Below, piece after piece: positions 53,366 through 61,906 of a stretch of 64,000 nt of DNA; positions within the stretch are counted from its first letter, which is position 1, and every line of letters starts with the position of its first letter. Made by a program: the position numbers and the translations under genes. The notes below the pieces were generated by a model. That model was not told the origin of the DNA. It searched no databases and saw only the letters and a list, made by a program, of their open reading frames with translations. The DNA is from Paraburkholderia diazotrophica (GTDB lineage Bacteria > Pseudomonadota > Gammaproteobacteria > Burkholderiales > Burkholderiaceae): assembly GCF_900108945.1 (NCBI RefSeq), contig NZ_FNYE01000019.1, positions 62,001-126,000 of the forward strand, in the 5' to 3' direction.

Positions 53366-54730
53366 TCAGCCCGTCTGTTCCGGCGCAAGCGTATCCGGCG
53401 TCTCGCCGCGCACATCCCGCGTCGCCCGCGCACCCAGCACGAAGATCGACGCGGCCGCAACGACGGCGGGTATCGCTATCAGCATGAACATCGCCGGCAG
53501 CGGCAGCCCTGCCGCCAGCATCGCGCCGCCCGCCAGCGAACCGACGACCGATCCGCTGCGTCCGATTCCGTTCGCCCAGCTGACGCCCGTCGCGCGGCAG
53601 TCGGTCGGATAGAACACGGCCGACAATGCATTCGCGCCCACCTGCGAACCCGATACGCAAAAGCCCGCCGCGAACACGGCCAATGCCGCGAGCCACGGCG
53701 ACGCGGCAAGACTGCCGATGGCCGCCGTGAAGAGACCCGCCAGCGCATACCCGAGCGCCAGCACGTAATGCGGGTTGAAGCGGTCCATCAGCCAGCCGAG
53801 CACGATCGCGCCGACCGAGCCGCCGACCTGGAACATCGCCGTCACGAGCGCCGCCGTATGCAGCGAAACGCCCGTCGTGCGCAAAAGCGTCGGCAGCCAG
53901 CTCGACAGCAGATAGATCACGAGCAGGCTCATGAAGAACGTCAGCCACAGCAGCAGCGTGCCGCGCAGCAGATCCGCGCGAAACAGATGACTGACGGGCG
54001 AGCCCGCCGGCTTGCCGTGCGGCGCGACAAAAGTCGCTTGCGAAAAATCTTCATGCGGCGCGATGCGCGCGAGCAGCCGCGTCACATGCTCCGCGCGCTT
54101 GCCTGCACTGACGAGATAGCGCACGGATTCGGGCAGCCGCCACGCGAGCAGGGGCACGAGCAGAAGCGGCGCGACACCGCCCGTCAGCAGCACCAAGCGC
54201 CAGCCGAAATGCTCGATCAGTTCGGCCGCGACGATGCCGCCCAGCGCCGAGCCAATCGTGAAGCCGCAGAACATCGTCGTGACGAGAAACGAGCGGCGCC
54301 GCGACGGGCAATACTCGGATGTCAACGTGATCGCATTCGGCATCGCGCCGCCGAGCCCGAGTCCCGTGAGAAACCGCCACGCGATCAGCTCATTCAATCC
54401 GCCCGACCACGCCGACGCCGCGCTCGCAGCGCCGAAGCACAGCACGCACGCGAGCAACAAACGCTTGCGCCCCACGCGATCGCCGAACGGACCGAACACG
54501 AGCGCGCCTGCCATCAGGCCCGCGAGCCCCGCGCCGAACACAGGCGCAAGCTCCGCCGGCGACAACTGCCATTGCGCGCGAATGACGGGCGCGATGAAGC
54601 CGATCGATGCCGTATCGAATCCATCGATCGCGACGATCAGAAAACACAACACGACGATCGTCAGCTGAAACGGCGAGACCCGATTGCGGTCGATGACGTC
54701 CGTGACGTTGACTGGCTGCGCGTACACCAT
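53366..54730 (-). CDS. mhbT: MFS aromatic acid:proton symporter, probable 3-hydroxybenzoate/gentisate uptake
   Basis: This is a 454-residue twelve-helix transporter of the aromatic acid:H+ symporter family (BenK, PcaK, MhbT). Signatures are VVLCFLIVAIDGFDTASIGF in helix 1, GPFGDRVGRKRLLLAC between helices 2 and 3 and RFLTGLGLGGAMPNAITL in helix 4. AAGGAG precedes GTG-ATG; I use ATG 54730. It is the last gene of the 3-hydroxybenzoate operon, 87 bp after the hydroxylase. An A9 tract lies in that gap. The substrate assignment comes from the operon. Confidence 0.88.
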   Translation of the reverse strand: MVYAQPVNVTDVIDRNRVSPFQLTIVVLCFLIVAIDGFDTASIGFIAPVIRAQWQLSPAELAPVFGAGLAGLMAGALVFGPFGDRVGRKRLLLACVLCFGAASAASAWSGGLNELIAWRFLTGLGLGGAMPNAITLTSEYCPSRRRSFLVTTMFCGFTIGSALGGIVAAELIEHFGWRLVLLTGGVAPLLLVPLLAWRLPESVRYLVSAGKRAEHVTRLLARIAPHEDFSQATFVAPHGKPAGSPVSHLFRADLLRGTLLLWLTFFMSLLVIYLLSSWLPTLLRTTGVSLHTAALVTAMFQVGGSVGAIVLGWLMDRFNPHYVLALGYALAGLFTAAIGSLAASPWLAALAVFAAGFCVSGSQVGANALSAVFYPTDCRATGVSWANGIGRSGSVVGSLAGGAMLAAGLPLPAMFMLIAIPAVVAAASIFVLGARATRDVRGETPDTLAPEQTG

Positions 54731-54817
54731 CACCTGTCTCCTTCAGTTAGAGGCAGGCGTCCGTTCTTTTTTTTTGGCCGGTCCGCCCGTCATTCAATTC
54801 ACTTCTCGCTTCAGTCC

Positions 54818-56026
54818 TCAGGCGACGCCCTTCAGGCAATCTTCCGCGCGCCATCCGTGCAGCCATTGCAGCGCATCGTAGAACTGCTCCTGCGTGCGGC
54901 CGACCCACAGCGAATTGCGCACCAGACGCTCGACGCCCTTCGCGTGATAGATGCGCCCCATCTCACGCGTCGAGTACAGCACGCGCGCAGTGCGCGGAAT
55001 GCGCGCCGTTTCGTACAGCTTGAACGCCGCTTCGAAATCGCCATCAGTGGCGGCAACGGCAGCGCCGAGCGTGACGGCGTCTTCGAGCGCCTGGCAGGCG
55101 CCCTGCGCGAGGTATTGCGTCATCGGATGCGCGGCATCGCCGAGCACTGTCGCGCGACCATAGCTCCAGCGCTCGACAGGCTCGCGATCGGCCGTCGCCC
55201 AGCGCTTCCATGAAGTCGGCCGGTCGAGCATCTGATGCGGCAGCGGATGAATGCCTTCGAAGTACGACAGCACTTCTTCCTTGCTGCCTTCGCGCACGCC
55301 CCACTCTTCTTTCTCGCGGCTATGGAACGTGACGACGAGGTTGTATTGCTGTCCGCCGCGCAGCGGATAGTGCACGAGGTGACAATGCGGCCCGGCCCAC
55401 ACGACGGGCGCATTGATCTGCAAATCCTTCGGCATGTTGCCGACTTCGACGACCGCGCGATACACGACGTGTCCCGTCACGCGATGATCGTCGCCGATCA
55501 GCGTCTTGCGTATCGCCGACTTCACGCCGTCGCAGCCAATCACGGCATCCGCGCGATAACGCTCGCCGTGCTGATCGGTGACGGTCACGCCGCTCGCGTC
55601 CTGTTCGAGCGAGCAGACCTGCGTGTTCGTGCGGAACTGGATCAGCGGATGATCCTGCACGGCTTCGAGAATCGACAGATGAATATCCGCGCGATGAATC
55701 ACCGCATACGGATTGCCGAAGCGCGCGCGATACGGCGCGCCGACGTCGATGCGCACGATTTCCTTCGCGTCGAGCGCATCCATCAGCTTCATGTAGTCGG
55801 TGAACACCGCGCGGCTGCGCGCCGCCTCGCCGACGCCGAGTGCATCGAGCGCATTGAACGCGTTCGCGCCGAGCTGGATGCCGGCGCCGATCTCCTTGAT
55901 CTCGGCCGCCTGTTCGAGCAGTTGCACGCGAATGCCTTGACGCGCGAGCGCCAGCGCTGCCGCGAGGCCGCCGATACCACCGCCGATCACGAGCACGCGC
56001 CCGCCTTTGCTGTTTGTCTCACTCAT
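54818..56026 (-). CDS. mhbM: 3-Hydroxybenzoate 6-hydroxylase (FAD monooxygenase)
   Basis: This is a 402-residue flavin monooxygenase that turns 3-hydroxybenzoate, NAD(P)H and O2 into gentisate. FAD motifs are present: VLVIGGGIGGLAAALALARQ near residues 12-31, the DG motif VIGCDGVKSAIR near 160 and LGDAAHPMTQYLAQGACQAL near 285. The family-specific NPYAVIHRADIHLSILEAV aligns with 3-hydroxybenzoate and salicylate hydroxylases. GGAGAC precedes ATG 56026. The presence of gentisate dioxygenase in the same operon makes 3-hydroxybenzoate the likeliest substrate, though salicylate 5-hydroxylation by another enzyme type would give the same product. Confidence 0.9.
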   Translation of the reverse strand: MSETNSKGGRVLVIGGGIGGLAAALALARQGIRVQLLEQAAEIKEIGAGIQLGANAFNALDALGVGEAARSRAVFTDYMKLMDALDAKEIVRIDVGAPYRARFGNPYAVIHRADIHLSILEAVQDHPLIQFRTNTQVCSLEQDASGVTVTDQHGERYRADAVIGCDGVKSAIRKTLIGDDHRVTGHVVYRAVVEVGNMPKDLQINAPVVWAGPHCHLVHYPLRGGQQYNLVVTFHSREKEEWGVREGSKEEVLSYFEGIHPLPHQMLDRPTSWKRWATADREPVERWSYGRATVLGDAAHPMTQYLAQGACQALEDAVTLGAAVAATDGDFEAAFKLYETARIPRTARVLYSTREMGRIYHAKGVERLVRNSLWVGRTQEQFYDALQWLHGWRAEDCLKGVA

Positions 56027-56079
56027 GACTGTCTCCATGCCTTACTTCGATTTCGTTGCAGACGGTTGCGATGCTGCAA

Positions 56080-56736
56080 TCAAGCGCTGTAATCGGGCTG
56101 ACGCTGCGGCTGCGCGGCGTCGAATGCGGGGTGTTTCAATGCGTGCTCATACACGGCGAGGCCGCGCCGGTACGCGCGCAGATCGCAGTCCATGCGCAGC
56201 GCGTTCGCGATCTGCGGCACGAGGCACACGTCGGCGAGCGTCGGCTGCACGCCGAAGCACCACGGCCCCACGTTGCTGCGTTCGAGCAGGCGTTCGACGC
56301 CCGCCATCCCTTCCGCGATCCAGTGCCGATACCACGCGGTCTTCTGCTGCGGCGTGACCTTCAGTTCCGTTTCCAGATAGCGCAGCACGCGCAGGTTGTT
56401 GACGGGATGAATATCGCAGGCAATGAGCGCAGAGAGTTCGAGCACGCGCGCGCGCAATTCGCGTTCGAGCGGAATCAGGCGCGGCTCCGGATATTGCTGG
56501 TCGAGATAGTCGATGATCGCGAGCGACTGGCCGAGTTTGAAGTCGCCGTCGATCAGCGCGGGCACCGACGCAGACGGATTCACATTCGCCACGTAATCCA
56601 CCGCGCGATGTTCGCAGACGCGGATATTGACGGGCAGCGTGTCGTACGCGAGGCCCTTGAGCGCAAGCGCGATGCGCACGCGGTATGACGTCGAGCTGTT
56701 GAAGAAGCTATGGAGTTGCACGGCTTGACCTTCCAT
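56080..56736 (-). CDS. mhbI: Maleylpyruvate isomerase (zeta-class GST type)
   Basis: This is a 218-residue glutathione-dependent enzyme that isomerises maleylpyruvate to fumarylpyruvate. The N-terminal thioredoxin-like domain has FFNSSTSYRVRIALALKG with the SSxS catalytic motif; NVNPSASVPALIDGDFKLGQ and SLAIIDYLDQQYPEP follow. The helical C-terminus contains IHPVNNLRVLRYLETEL. It lies between the hydroxylase and the hydrolase genes, with 26 bp to the hydrolase. Maleylacetoacetate isomerase is the closest alternative, but the context favours gentisate breakdown. Confidence 0.92.
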   Translation of the reverse strand: MEGQAVQLHSFFNSSTSYRVRIALALKGLAYDTLPVNIRVCEHRAVDYVANVNPSASVPALIDGDFKLGQSLAIIDYLDQQYPEPRLIPLERELRARVLELSALIACDIHPVNNLRVLRYLETELKVTPQQKTAWYRHWIAEGMAGVERLLERSNVGPWCFGVQPTLADVCLVPQIANALRMDCDLRAYRRGLAVYEHALKHPAFDAAQPQRQPDYSA

Positions 56737-56762
56737 CAGTACATCAGTAGCAAAGCGCCGCG

Positions 56763-57461
56763 TCAGACGACGCGCACAGTCAGTTCACCCAGACGCTCGA
56801 CGCCGACTTTCATCGTCTCGCCCGACTTCACCGCGCCGACGCCCTCGGGCGTGCCCGTGAAGATCACGTCGCCCGGCTCCAGGCAGAAGAACTTCGACAG
56901 ATAGGCAACCGTCTCGGCAACCGACCAGATCAGATGCGACACGTCACTCCTCTGCTTCGTCTCACCGTTGACCGTCAGCCACAGGCCGGCGTTCTCGAAG
57001 TGGCCGGCCGCGCTCGCAGGGTGAATCGGGCCCATCGGCGCTGAACGATCGAACGCCTTGCCGATTTCCCACGGACGGCCCATTTCGCGCATCTTCATCT
57101 GCAGATCGCGGCGCGTCATGTCGAGGCCGACTGCGTAGCCCCATACGTAGTCGAGCGCATCTTCGACGGCGATATCCGAGCCGCTCTTGCCGATTACGGC
57201 GACCAGTTCCGCTTCGTAGTGATAGTTCTGCGTCTGCGACGGATACGCGAGTTCCAGCGTTTCGCCATAGGCGACGGGCACGACGGCATCGGCGGGCTTG
57301 CAGAAGAAGAACGGCGGCTCGCGATCGGGATCGAAGCCCATTTCGCGCGCGTGCGCCGCGTAGTTGCGGCCCACGCAGTAGACGCGGCGCACCGCGAATT
57401 GAGCGTCGCTGCCGGCGACGGGAACAGCGACGGGCGCTTCGGGCGGGAAAACAAAAGCCAT
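56763..57461 (-). CDS. mhbH: Fumarylpyruvate hydrolase (FAH family)
   Basis: This is a 232-residue FAH-family hydrolase that cleaves fumarylpyruvate to fumarate and pyruvate, finishing the pathway. Key pieces are RVYCVGRNYAAHAREMG, FFFCKPADAVV, NYHYEAELVAVIGK with the metal-binding Glu, and the closing PGDVIFTGTPEGVGAV. The ATG at 57461 is preferred; the frame runs to 57524. It sits between the dioxygenase and isomerase genes. Fumarylacetoacetate hydrolase-type enzymes are longer, so this short form is consistent with fumarylpyruvate. Confidence 0.92.
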   Translation of the reverse strand: MAFVFPPEAPVAVPVAGSDAQFAVRRVYCVGRNYAAHAREMGFDPDREPPFFFCKPADAVVPVAYGETLELAYPSQTQNYHYEAELVAVIGKSGSDIAVEDALDYVWGYAVGLDMTRRDLQMKMREMGRPWEIGKAFDRSAPMGPIHPASAAGHFENAGLWLTVNGETKQRSDVSHLIWSVAETVAYLSKFFCLEPGDVIFTGTPEGVGAVKSGETMKVGVERLGELTVRVV

Positions 57462-57581
57462 GGTGAGTTCGACTCGACAGATAAAAGGATGGAGCACGCG
57501 CCGCGATGCGGCGCGCGATAACAAAGGATGCCGAAAGCGGCGGACGAAAAGCGGACGAAGAGGCGGACGAAAAGCGGCCGT

Positions 57582-58628
57582 CTAGCTGCGTTCTTCGCGC
57601 AGCAGATTCAGCGCGGCAAGCACAGGGCGATCCGAATAGCTGAACAGCACGCTTTCCGCCGATGCCGACAGTTGCACGGGCGCCCACGAGGGCGCGACGA
57701 ACACGTCGTGCGGCTCGAACGCGAATTCGTCGTCGCCGATCTTCGCCGTGCCCTTGCCTTCGACGACGCAGTAGATCGTCGCGTCCGTGCTGCGATACGT
57801 GCGGCCCTTGAAGCCCTTCGGCAGGTATTGCATGAAGGTCGCGATGGTCGGCATCGGCCAGCCGCCCGTCGCCGGGTTCACGTAGCGCAGCTTCACGCCG
57901 TCCCATTCGTCGAGCTCGCCGTTGCGGTACAGCGCGTCGAGCGCCTCGCGGCTGCGCTCGTACGGGTAGCTGAAAATCGGCGACGTCGGATCGGACACGC
58001 GATGCCGCACGGGCACCATGTTGTGGCCGAAGCGCGCGAAGCTGTCGCCTTCGGGGCGCGAGACGGGCTGCGTCGCTTCCGGGTAGTTCTCGGCAAAGCC
58101 CGCATCCATCTGCGCGACGAGCGGGATATCGAGCCCGTCGAGCCACACGACGGGCTCGCCGCCTTCTTCGACGGACAGATTGCCGTGGTCGTGCCATGTC
58201 CACGACGGCGTGATGATGAAGTCGCCGGGATGCATCGTCGTGCGCTCGCCGTTGACGGCCGTCCACGCGCCCGTGCCCTCGACGATGAAGCGCAACGCCG
58301 ATTGCGTATGCCGATGGCTCGGCGCGATCTCGCCGGGCAGGATCAGTTGCAGTCCGGCGTACAGGTTCGGCGTCATGCTCGACTTGCCGGGCAAGCCGGG
58401 GTTTTCGAGCACCAGCACGCGGCGCACGGCCTCTTCCGCGCTGATCACGGAGCCCGCCTCCATCACGAGATCGCGTACCTGCGCATACTTCCAGATCGCG
58501 GGCTGCGCTTTCGGTTGCGGCGATTTCGGCACGAGGTTGTGCAGCGACTCCCACAGCGGCGTCATGCGCTGGCGGGCGATCTGCTCGTAGTAAGCCGCGC
58601 GCGTTGCGCCCGGATTGATGTTCGTCAT
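57582..58628 (-). CDS. mhbD: Gentisate 1,2-dioxygenase
   Basis: This is a 348-residue bicupin Fe(II) enzyme that opens the gentisate ring to maleylpyruvate. Cupin 1 has SHRHTQSALRFIVEGTGAW with the iron-binding His pair, and FIITPSWTWHDHGN supplies a third. Cupin 2 is YRSTDATIYCVVEGKGTAKI and VFVAPSWAPVQL. The N-terminus AAYYEQIARQRMTPLWESLH is typical. AGGAGACGCGA precedes ATG 58628; a longer frame to 58904 overlaps the divergent regulator. It is the first gene of the operon. Confidence 0.94.
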   Translation of the reverse strand: MTNINPGATRAAYYEQIARQRMTPLWESLHNLVPKSPQPKAQPAIWKYAQVRDLVMEAGSVISAEEAVRRVLVLENPGLPGKSSMTPNLYAGLQLILPGEIAPSHRHTQSALRFIVEGTGAWTAVNGERTTMHPGDFIITPSWTWHDHGNLSVEEGGEPVVWLDGLDIPLVAQMDAGFAENYPEATQPVSRPEGDSFARFGHNMVPVRHRVSDPTSPIFSYPYERSREALDALYRNGELDEWDGVKLRYVNPATGGWPMPTIATFMQYLPKGFKGRTYRSTDATIYCVVEGKGTAKIGDDEFAFEPHDVFVAPSWAPVQLSASAESVLFSYSDRPVLAALNLLREERS

Positions 58629-58819
58629 TCGCGTCTCCTGTCTTGCTTTCGGTGTCTCGGGGGCCGGATGCGTCGGCGGGCGGGCCGCGCGTCGGGTTCC
58701 CGGACTCTGTGCATCATTTATATGCGACGGAGCTATACCCGGTAAAATGGCGAATTCGTCTAATCCATACGATTTCGGATATACCTCGGATCGATGGATC
58801 GTTATGGGAGGACTGCGCG
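58629..58819. promoter_or_regulatory. Divergent mhbD / mhbR promoter region
   Basis: This 191-bp gap is expected to hold the LysR operator. One candidate is ATCC-N10-GGAT at 58763-58780, centred about 48 bp before the regulator start; further GGAT repeats follow it. A/T-rich motifs (TATACC, GGATATACC) nearby could contribute -10-type elements. No exact T-N11-A box was found. Confidence 0.5.
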
Positions 58820-59764
58820 ATGGACTGGACTTATCGCCTGCGTCTGCGGCATCTGCAGGTGCTGCTGAGCCTTGCGAGCACGGGCAATCTGAGCCAGTCG
58901 GCAACCGCTCTCAATACGACGCAGCCGGCGCTGTCGAAATGGCTGAAGGAACTGGAGGAGGACGTCGGCCTAGCGCTTTTCGAGCGGCATGCGCGCGGCT
59001 TGCGGCCGACGCCTTATGGCGACGCGCTGATCGAACACGCGCGCCGCATCGAAGCGCATCTCGACAACGCACGCGACGACATGCTCGCGCTGCGCGAGGG
59101 CGGCAGCGGACTCGTGAGCATCGGCACATCGGGTGTATCGGCGGCGGACACGGTGCCGCTCGCGGTGTCGCGGCTGCTCGAGCGCATGCCGCGCGCGAAG
59201 GTGCGAATCGTCGAGAGCACGATGAACCAGCTGATGCCGCAGCTCGCGCGCGGCGAGCTGGATATCGTCGTCGGCCGCTCGGGTCAGGAATACGACGATC
59301 CGCAGTTGCAGACCGAGCCGCTCTATACCGAGCCCATCAACTTCGTGGCGCGGCCCCATCATCCGCTGACGGACAAGACAAAGGTCGGCTGGGACGACGT
59401 GCTCGCGTATTCGTGGATCGTCTGGCCGCAGGGCACGCCCGTGCGCAATGCGCTGGAGACCGCGCTCTCGGCAGTGGGCCGCGCGTTGCCGAACCATTGC
59501 GTCGAAACGAATTCGTCGATCCTCAATCTCACGCTGCTCAACAACACGGACCTGGTGGGCGTCGCCTCGCATCGGGCCGCGCTGCGCTTCGAGCAGTTGA
59601 ATGCCGTTCGCATTCTGCCGATGCAGCTCGAAGGCTTCGGCTCGGTGTCGATGTACTGGCACGCGGAAAACGAGAATCGCGCAGCCGTGGCGATGGCGCT
59701 CGAAGCACTGCGCGCGTACGCCGATCCGAAGACGGGCGGATGGCATATGGCGCGCGAAGGATGA
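58820..59764 (+). CDS. mhbR: LysR-family regulator of the 3-hydroxybenzoate operon
   Basis: This is a 314-residue LysR protein. The DNA-binding part is LRHLQVLLSLASTGNLSQSA and PALSKWLKELEEDVGLALFE; the effector domain starts near residue 92 (SGLVSIGTSGVSAADTVPLA). GGGAGGA lies before ATG 58820. It is divergent from the gentisate operon, the usual arrangement for the activator, with 3-hydroxybenzoate or gentisate as probable inducer. The role is by position; no experimental proof. Confidence 0.88.
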   Translation: MDWTYRLRLRHLQVLLSLASTGNLSQSATALNTTQPALSKWLKELEEDVGLALFERHARGLRPTPYGDALIEHARRIEAHLDNARDDMLALREGGSGLVSIGTSGVSAADTVPLAVSRLLERMPRAKVRIVESTMNQLMPQLARGELDIVVGRSGQEYDDPQLQTEPLYTEPINFVARPHHPLTDKTKVGWDDVLAYSWIVWPQGTPVRNALETALSAVGRALPNHCVETNSSILNLTLLNNTDLVGVASHRAALRFEQLNAVRILPMQLEGFGSVSMYWHAENENRAAVAMALEALRAYADPKTGGWHMAREG

Positions 59765-59923
59765 TCCGCGTCTGAGTCGCCCGCGTTTGAGTCGTCCGTT
59801 CAGTGCGCTCAGCGCGATCCATCCGCGAGCCGCTCGCGCTCGCGCAGCGACTGGCGCGAAAGTGGAGAGAAAAAGCGCGGAAGGATCAAGCAGCCGCCAC
59901 TACGATGCGAACAGCGATGCTCG

Positions 59924-59978
59924 CCAAAAGAAGAAACCGCGACATGCGTCCCGTCGTCTGACGGCGCGTGTCGCGGTT
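59924..59978 (-). terminator. Terminator after the DUF4148 gene
   Basis: AACCGCGACA (59935-59944) pairs perfectly with TGTCGCGGTT (59969-59978); the loop holds a further GTC/GAC hairpin. On the minus strand the stem is followed by a T-rich tract (TTTCTTCTTTTGG, at 59924-59936). It lies 48 bp past the DUF4148 stop, so it should end that transcript. Confidence 0.75.
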
Positions 59979-60025
59979 GGCTGGTTCGCTACGTCACGCT
60001 GGCTGCATCGAGCCAGCGCCGTCGA

Positions 60026-60346
60026 TCAATGATGTTGGAAGACGGGAACCGAGTACGAGCCTGCACCGAACGATGCACGTTGTCCTGCTTGCGACGTGCC
60101 GTCTGCCGTGCCGCCGATGCCGCTGGTTTCGGCGCCATTGGCTGCTTGAACCTTTGCTTCGGCCGACTGGATGTTGGCGGGGTATTGCGTGTCGCTGCTG
60201 TTCGAAGGCACATAACCGGTCTTTTCCAGTTGCACCAGTTCAGCGCGAACCTGTGCACGAGTAACCGGCTGACTGGATTGCGCGAACGATGCAACCGGAA
60301 CAGCGAGGACAGCAGCAATTGCGACGGCCTTGATGAGCGATTTCAT
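60026..60346 (-). CDS. DUF4148-type small exported protein
   Basis: This is a 106-residue protein with signal peptide KSLIKAVAIAAVLAVPVASFA. The mature start PVTRAQVRAELVQLEKTGYV is the DUF4148 signature, common in Burkholderiales and of unknown function. The remainder (QSAEAKVQAANGAETSGIGG) is low-complexity. GGAGG lies eight bases before ATG 60346. A strong terminator follows, so it is monocistronic. It has been linked with stress in some species, but nothing here shows that. Confidence 0.88.
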   Translation of the reverse strand: MKSLIKAVAIAAVLAVPVASFAQSSQPVTRAQVRAELVQLEKTGYVPSNSSDTQYPANIQSAEAKVQAANGAETSGIGGTADGTSQAGQRASFGAGSYSVPVFQHH

Positions 60347-60631
60347 GATCATTACCTCCAGATTGATTTTGGATGCGTCGAACGGTTTGTTCGTTGCGTT
60401 GAAAACAGTGTAGGAGTGCCGGCACCTGGGATAAACACCTATTCGACCAACTCACAGTTGCGCGAAACGTGACAAACGGGAATCGCTGCATGTCGGGGAA
60501 TTTCCATCGCGGCAGGGCTCGCCGCCGATTGCGTTCCGAGCCGCATCTACACTTCCACTACGCATGCTCCGGCGGATCGCGCAGAAGTGATTGCGCGTCG
60601 ACGCGCTGACGCCACACAAAAGGGAGACGAA

Positions 60632-60976
60632 ATGAACGGACCACACACCACGCCGCACTTCTCTTCTGTCGATGCGCAAGCGCTGCCGTGGACGCAATCG
60701 GTTTGCACAAGCGGCGTGCAGATCAAGAATCTCGGCAAGGCCAACGGCCGCGCGATGCAACTCGTGCGGTTCGAGGCGGGCACGGTCTTTCCCACGCATC
60801 TGCATACGGGCCCGGAATTTATCTACATGCTCGAAGGTGAAGCGACGCAGAACGGGCAGCGTCTGTTGCCGGGTTGGGTCGGTATCGCCGAATCGGGCAC
60901 CGTCGATACGGGCTTCAAAAGCGATACCGGCTGCATGTTCCTGTTGATCTACGAGCTGACGCAGCGCTTCTGCTAG
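60632..60976 (+). CDS. Cupin protein (ChrR-like)
   Basis: This is a 114-residue single-cupin protein. The core is GTVFPTHLHTGPEFIYMLEG with two His and Glu as metal ligands, then LLPGWVGIAESGTVDTGF and CMFLLIYEL. It resembles ChrR/anti-sigma cupins but has no zinc-finger domain, so it is probably a small metal-binding enzyme or sensor. AGGGAGACG precedes ATG 60632. It stands alone; function unknown. Confidence 0.85.
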   Translation: MNGPHTTPHFSSVDAQALPWTQSVCTSGVQIKNLGKANGRAMQLVRFEAGTVFPTHLHTGPEFIYMLEGEATQNGQRLLPGWVGIAESGTVDTGFKSDTGCMFLLIYELTQRFC

Positions 60977-61134
60977 CGGCGCGTCTATCACACGCGCAAG
61001 CGAAGGCAGCCGCCCGTTACTGCCCGTTACAGACGCAACATGCGGGATGCAACATGAGAACGACTGCATTTATAGAATGCCGTCACTCGCCACCGTGGCA
61101 TTCATTGCGCGAACGCCCGCAACGGAGCAACAAG

Positions 61135-61416
61135 TTGAAACGCCTAACCCTCATTTGCACCGCTGGCCTCATCGCCGCCTGTACGTCTACGGCCGCATTC
61201 GCCCATGTCGATGTCGGCGTGACGTTCGGCATCCCCGCTCCCGTCTATGTCGAGCAGCCGCCTGTCGTGTACGAAGCACCGCCGCCCGCCGTCTATGCGC
61301 CTGCGCCCGTCTACTACGGCGGCTATGGATACGGCTATCGCGACGAACGCTGGTGGCATGATCATGGCCGTCATCGCGGCTGGCATCGTCATCATCACGA
61401 CGATGACGATGATTGA
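61135..61416 (+). CDS. PXPV-repeat exported protein with His/Asp-rich tail
   Basis: This is a 93-residue protein beginning at TTG 61135, behind GGAG seven bases upstream. The signal is RLTLICTAGLIAACTSTAAFA. The mature part carries PAPVYVEQPPVVYEAPPPAV with PxPV-type repeats, then Tyr/Gly-rich GGYGYGYRDERWWHDHGRHR, and ends in a run of His followed by Asp. The tail could bind metal. Such proteins are common in Burkholderia envelopes; function unknown. A longer ATG frame from 60874 is rejected because it hides the signal peptide. Confidence 0.72.
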   Translation: MKRLTLICTAGLIAACTSTAAFAHVDVGVTFGIPAPVYVEQPPVVYEAPPPAVYAPAPVYYGGYGYGYRDERWWHDHGRHRGWHRHHHDDDDD

Positions 61417-61602
61417 AGGTGCTTGAACGCGCTTGAATCGGCTCGAAGTCGACCGGGCCATCCTTCATTCGTCGAACCCGACGACAGCCGGTCCACGATT
61501 TTCGGCAAAGAAGTCCCATAAGGCATTGCCATCCGATGAACCGTCGTGGTAGAAGCTCCGCTCGCCCGTTTCCGGCGCGAAGTCAGTGAACAGGAGCATA
61601 CG

Positions 61603-61866
61603 GTGAAGAGGACCGCCGAAAACAAGTTGAAGGTGGTTGCGGTACGCGTGGACCCGGCGATCGAACGAAGGTTGCGGCTATTGGCCGAAGTCACGGGGCG
61701 CAGGCAGTCGTTCTTCCTGCAACAGATGATCGAAAGCGGGATCGGCGCAATGGAAGAGACCTGGCTGCCGCCCGCCGTACTCGCACAGGTCCGTGATGGC
61801 ACGTTGCCGCCGCGCGAGCAGATCGACGATGCGATGCCCGATCTCTTTAGCGGGCATCTTCGCTGA
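61603..61866 (+). CDS. Ribbon-helix-helix protein (antitoxin-like), GTG start
   Basis: This is an 87-residue protein with the ribbon-helix-helix fold: strand KLKVVAVRVDPAIERRLRLL, then AEVTGRRQSFFLQQMIESGI. The C-terminal tail (PPAVLAQVRDGTLPPREQID) could bind a toxin. The start is GTG 61603 behind AGGAG. No toxin gene is next to it: the gene downstream is a convergent hydrolase. It may be an orphan antitoxin or a small repressor. Confidence 0.75.
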   Translation: MKRTAENKLKVVAVRVDPAIERRLRLLAEVTGRRQSFFLQQMIESGIGAMEETWLPPAVLAQVRDGTLPPREQIDDAMPDLFSGHLR

Positions 61867-61906
61867 ACACGAAAGCTAACGCGTGGCGGCCTTATCGGCG
61901 GGTTTG

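Noticed and set aside
53768..55213. 481-residue open frame antisense to the transporter and hydroxylase genes
   Set aside because: Crosses two well-supported genes and consists of Arg/Glu/Gln-rich low-complexity sequence.
56962..58554. 530-residue open frame on the minus strand across the hydrolase and dioxygenase genes
   Set aside because: It runs out of frame with two real genes on the same strand and has Arg-rich random texture.
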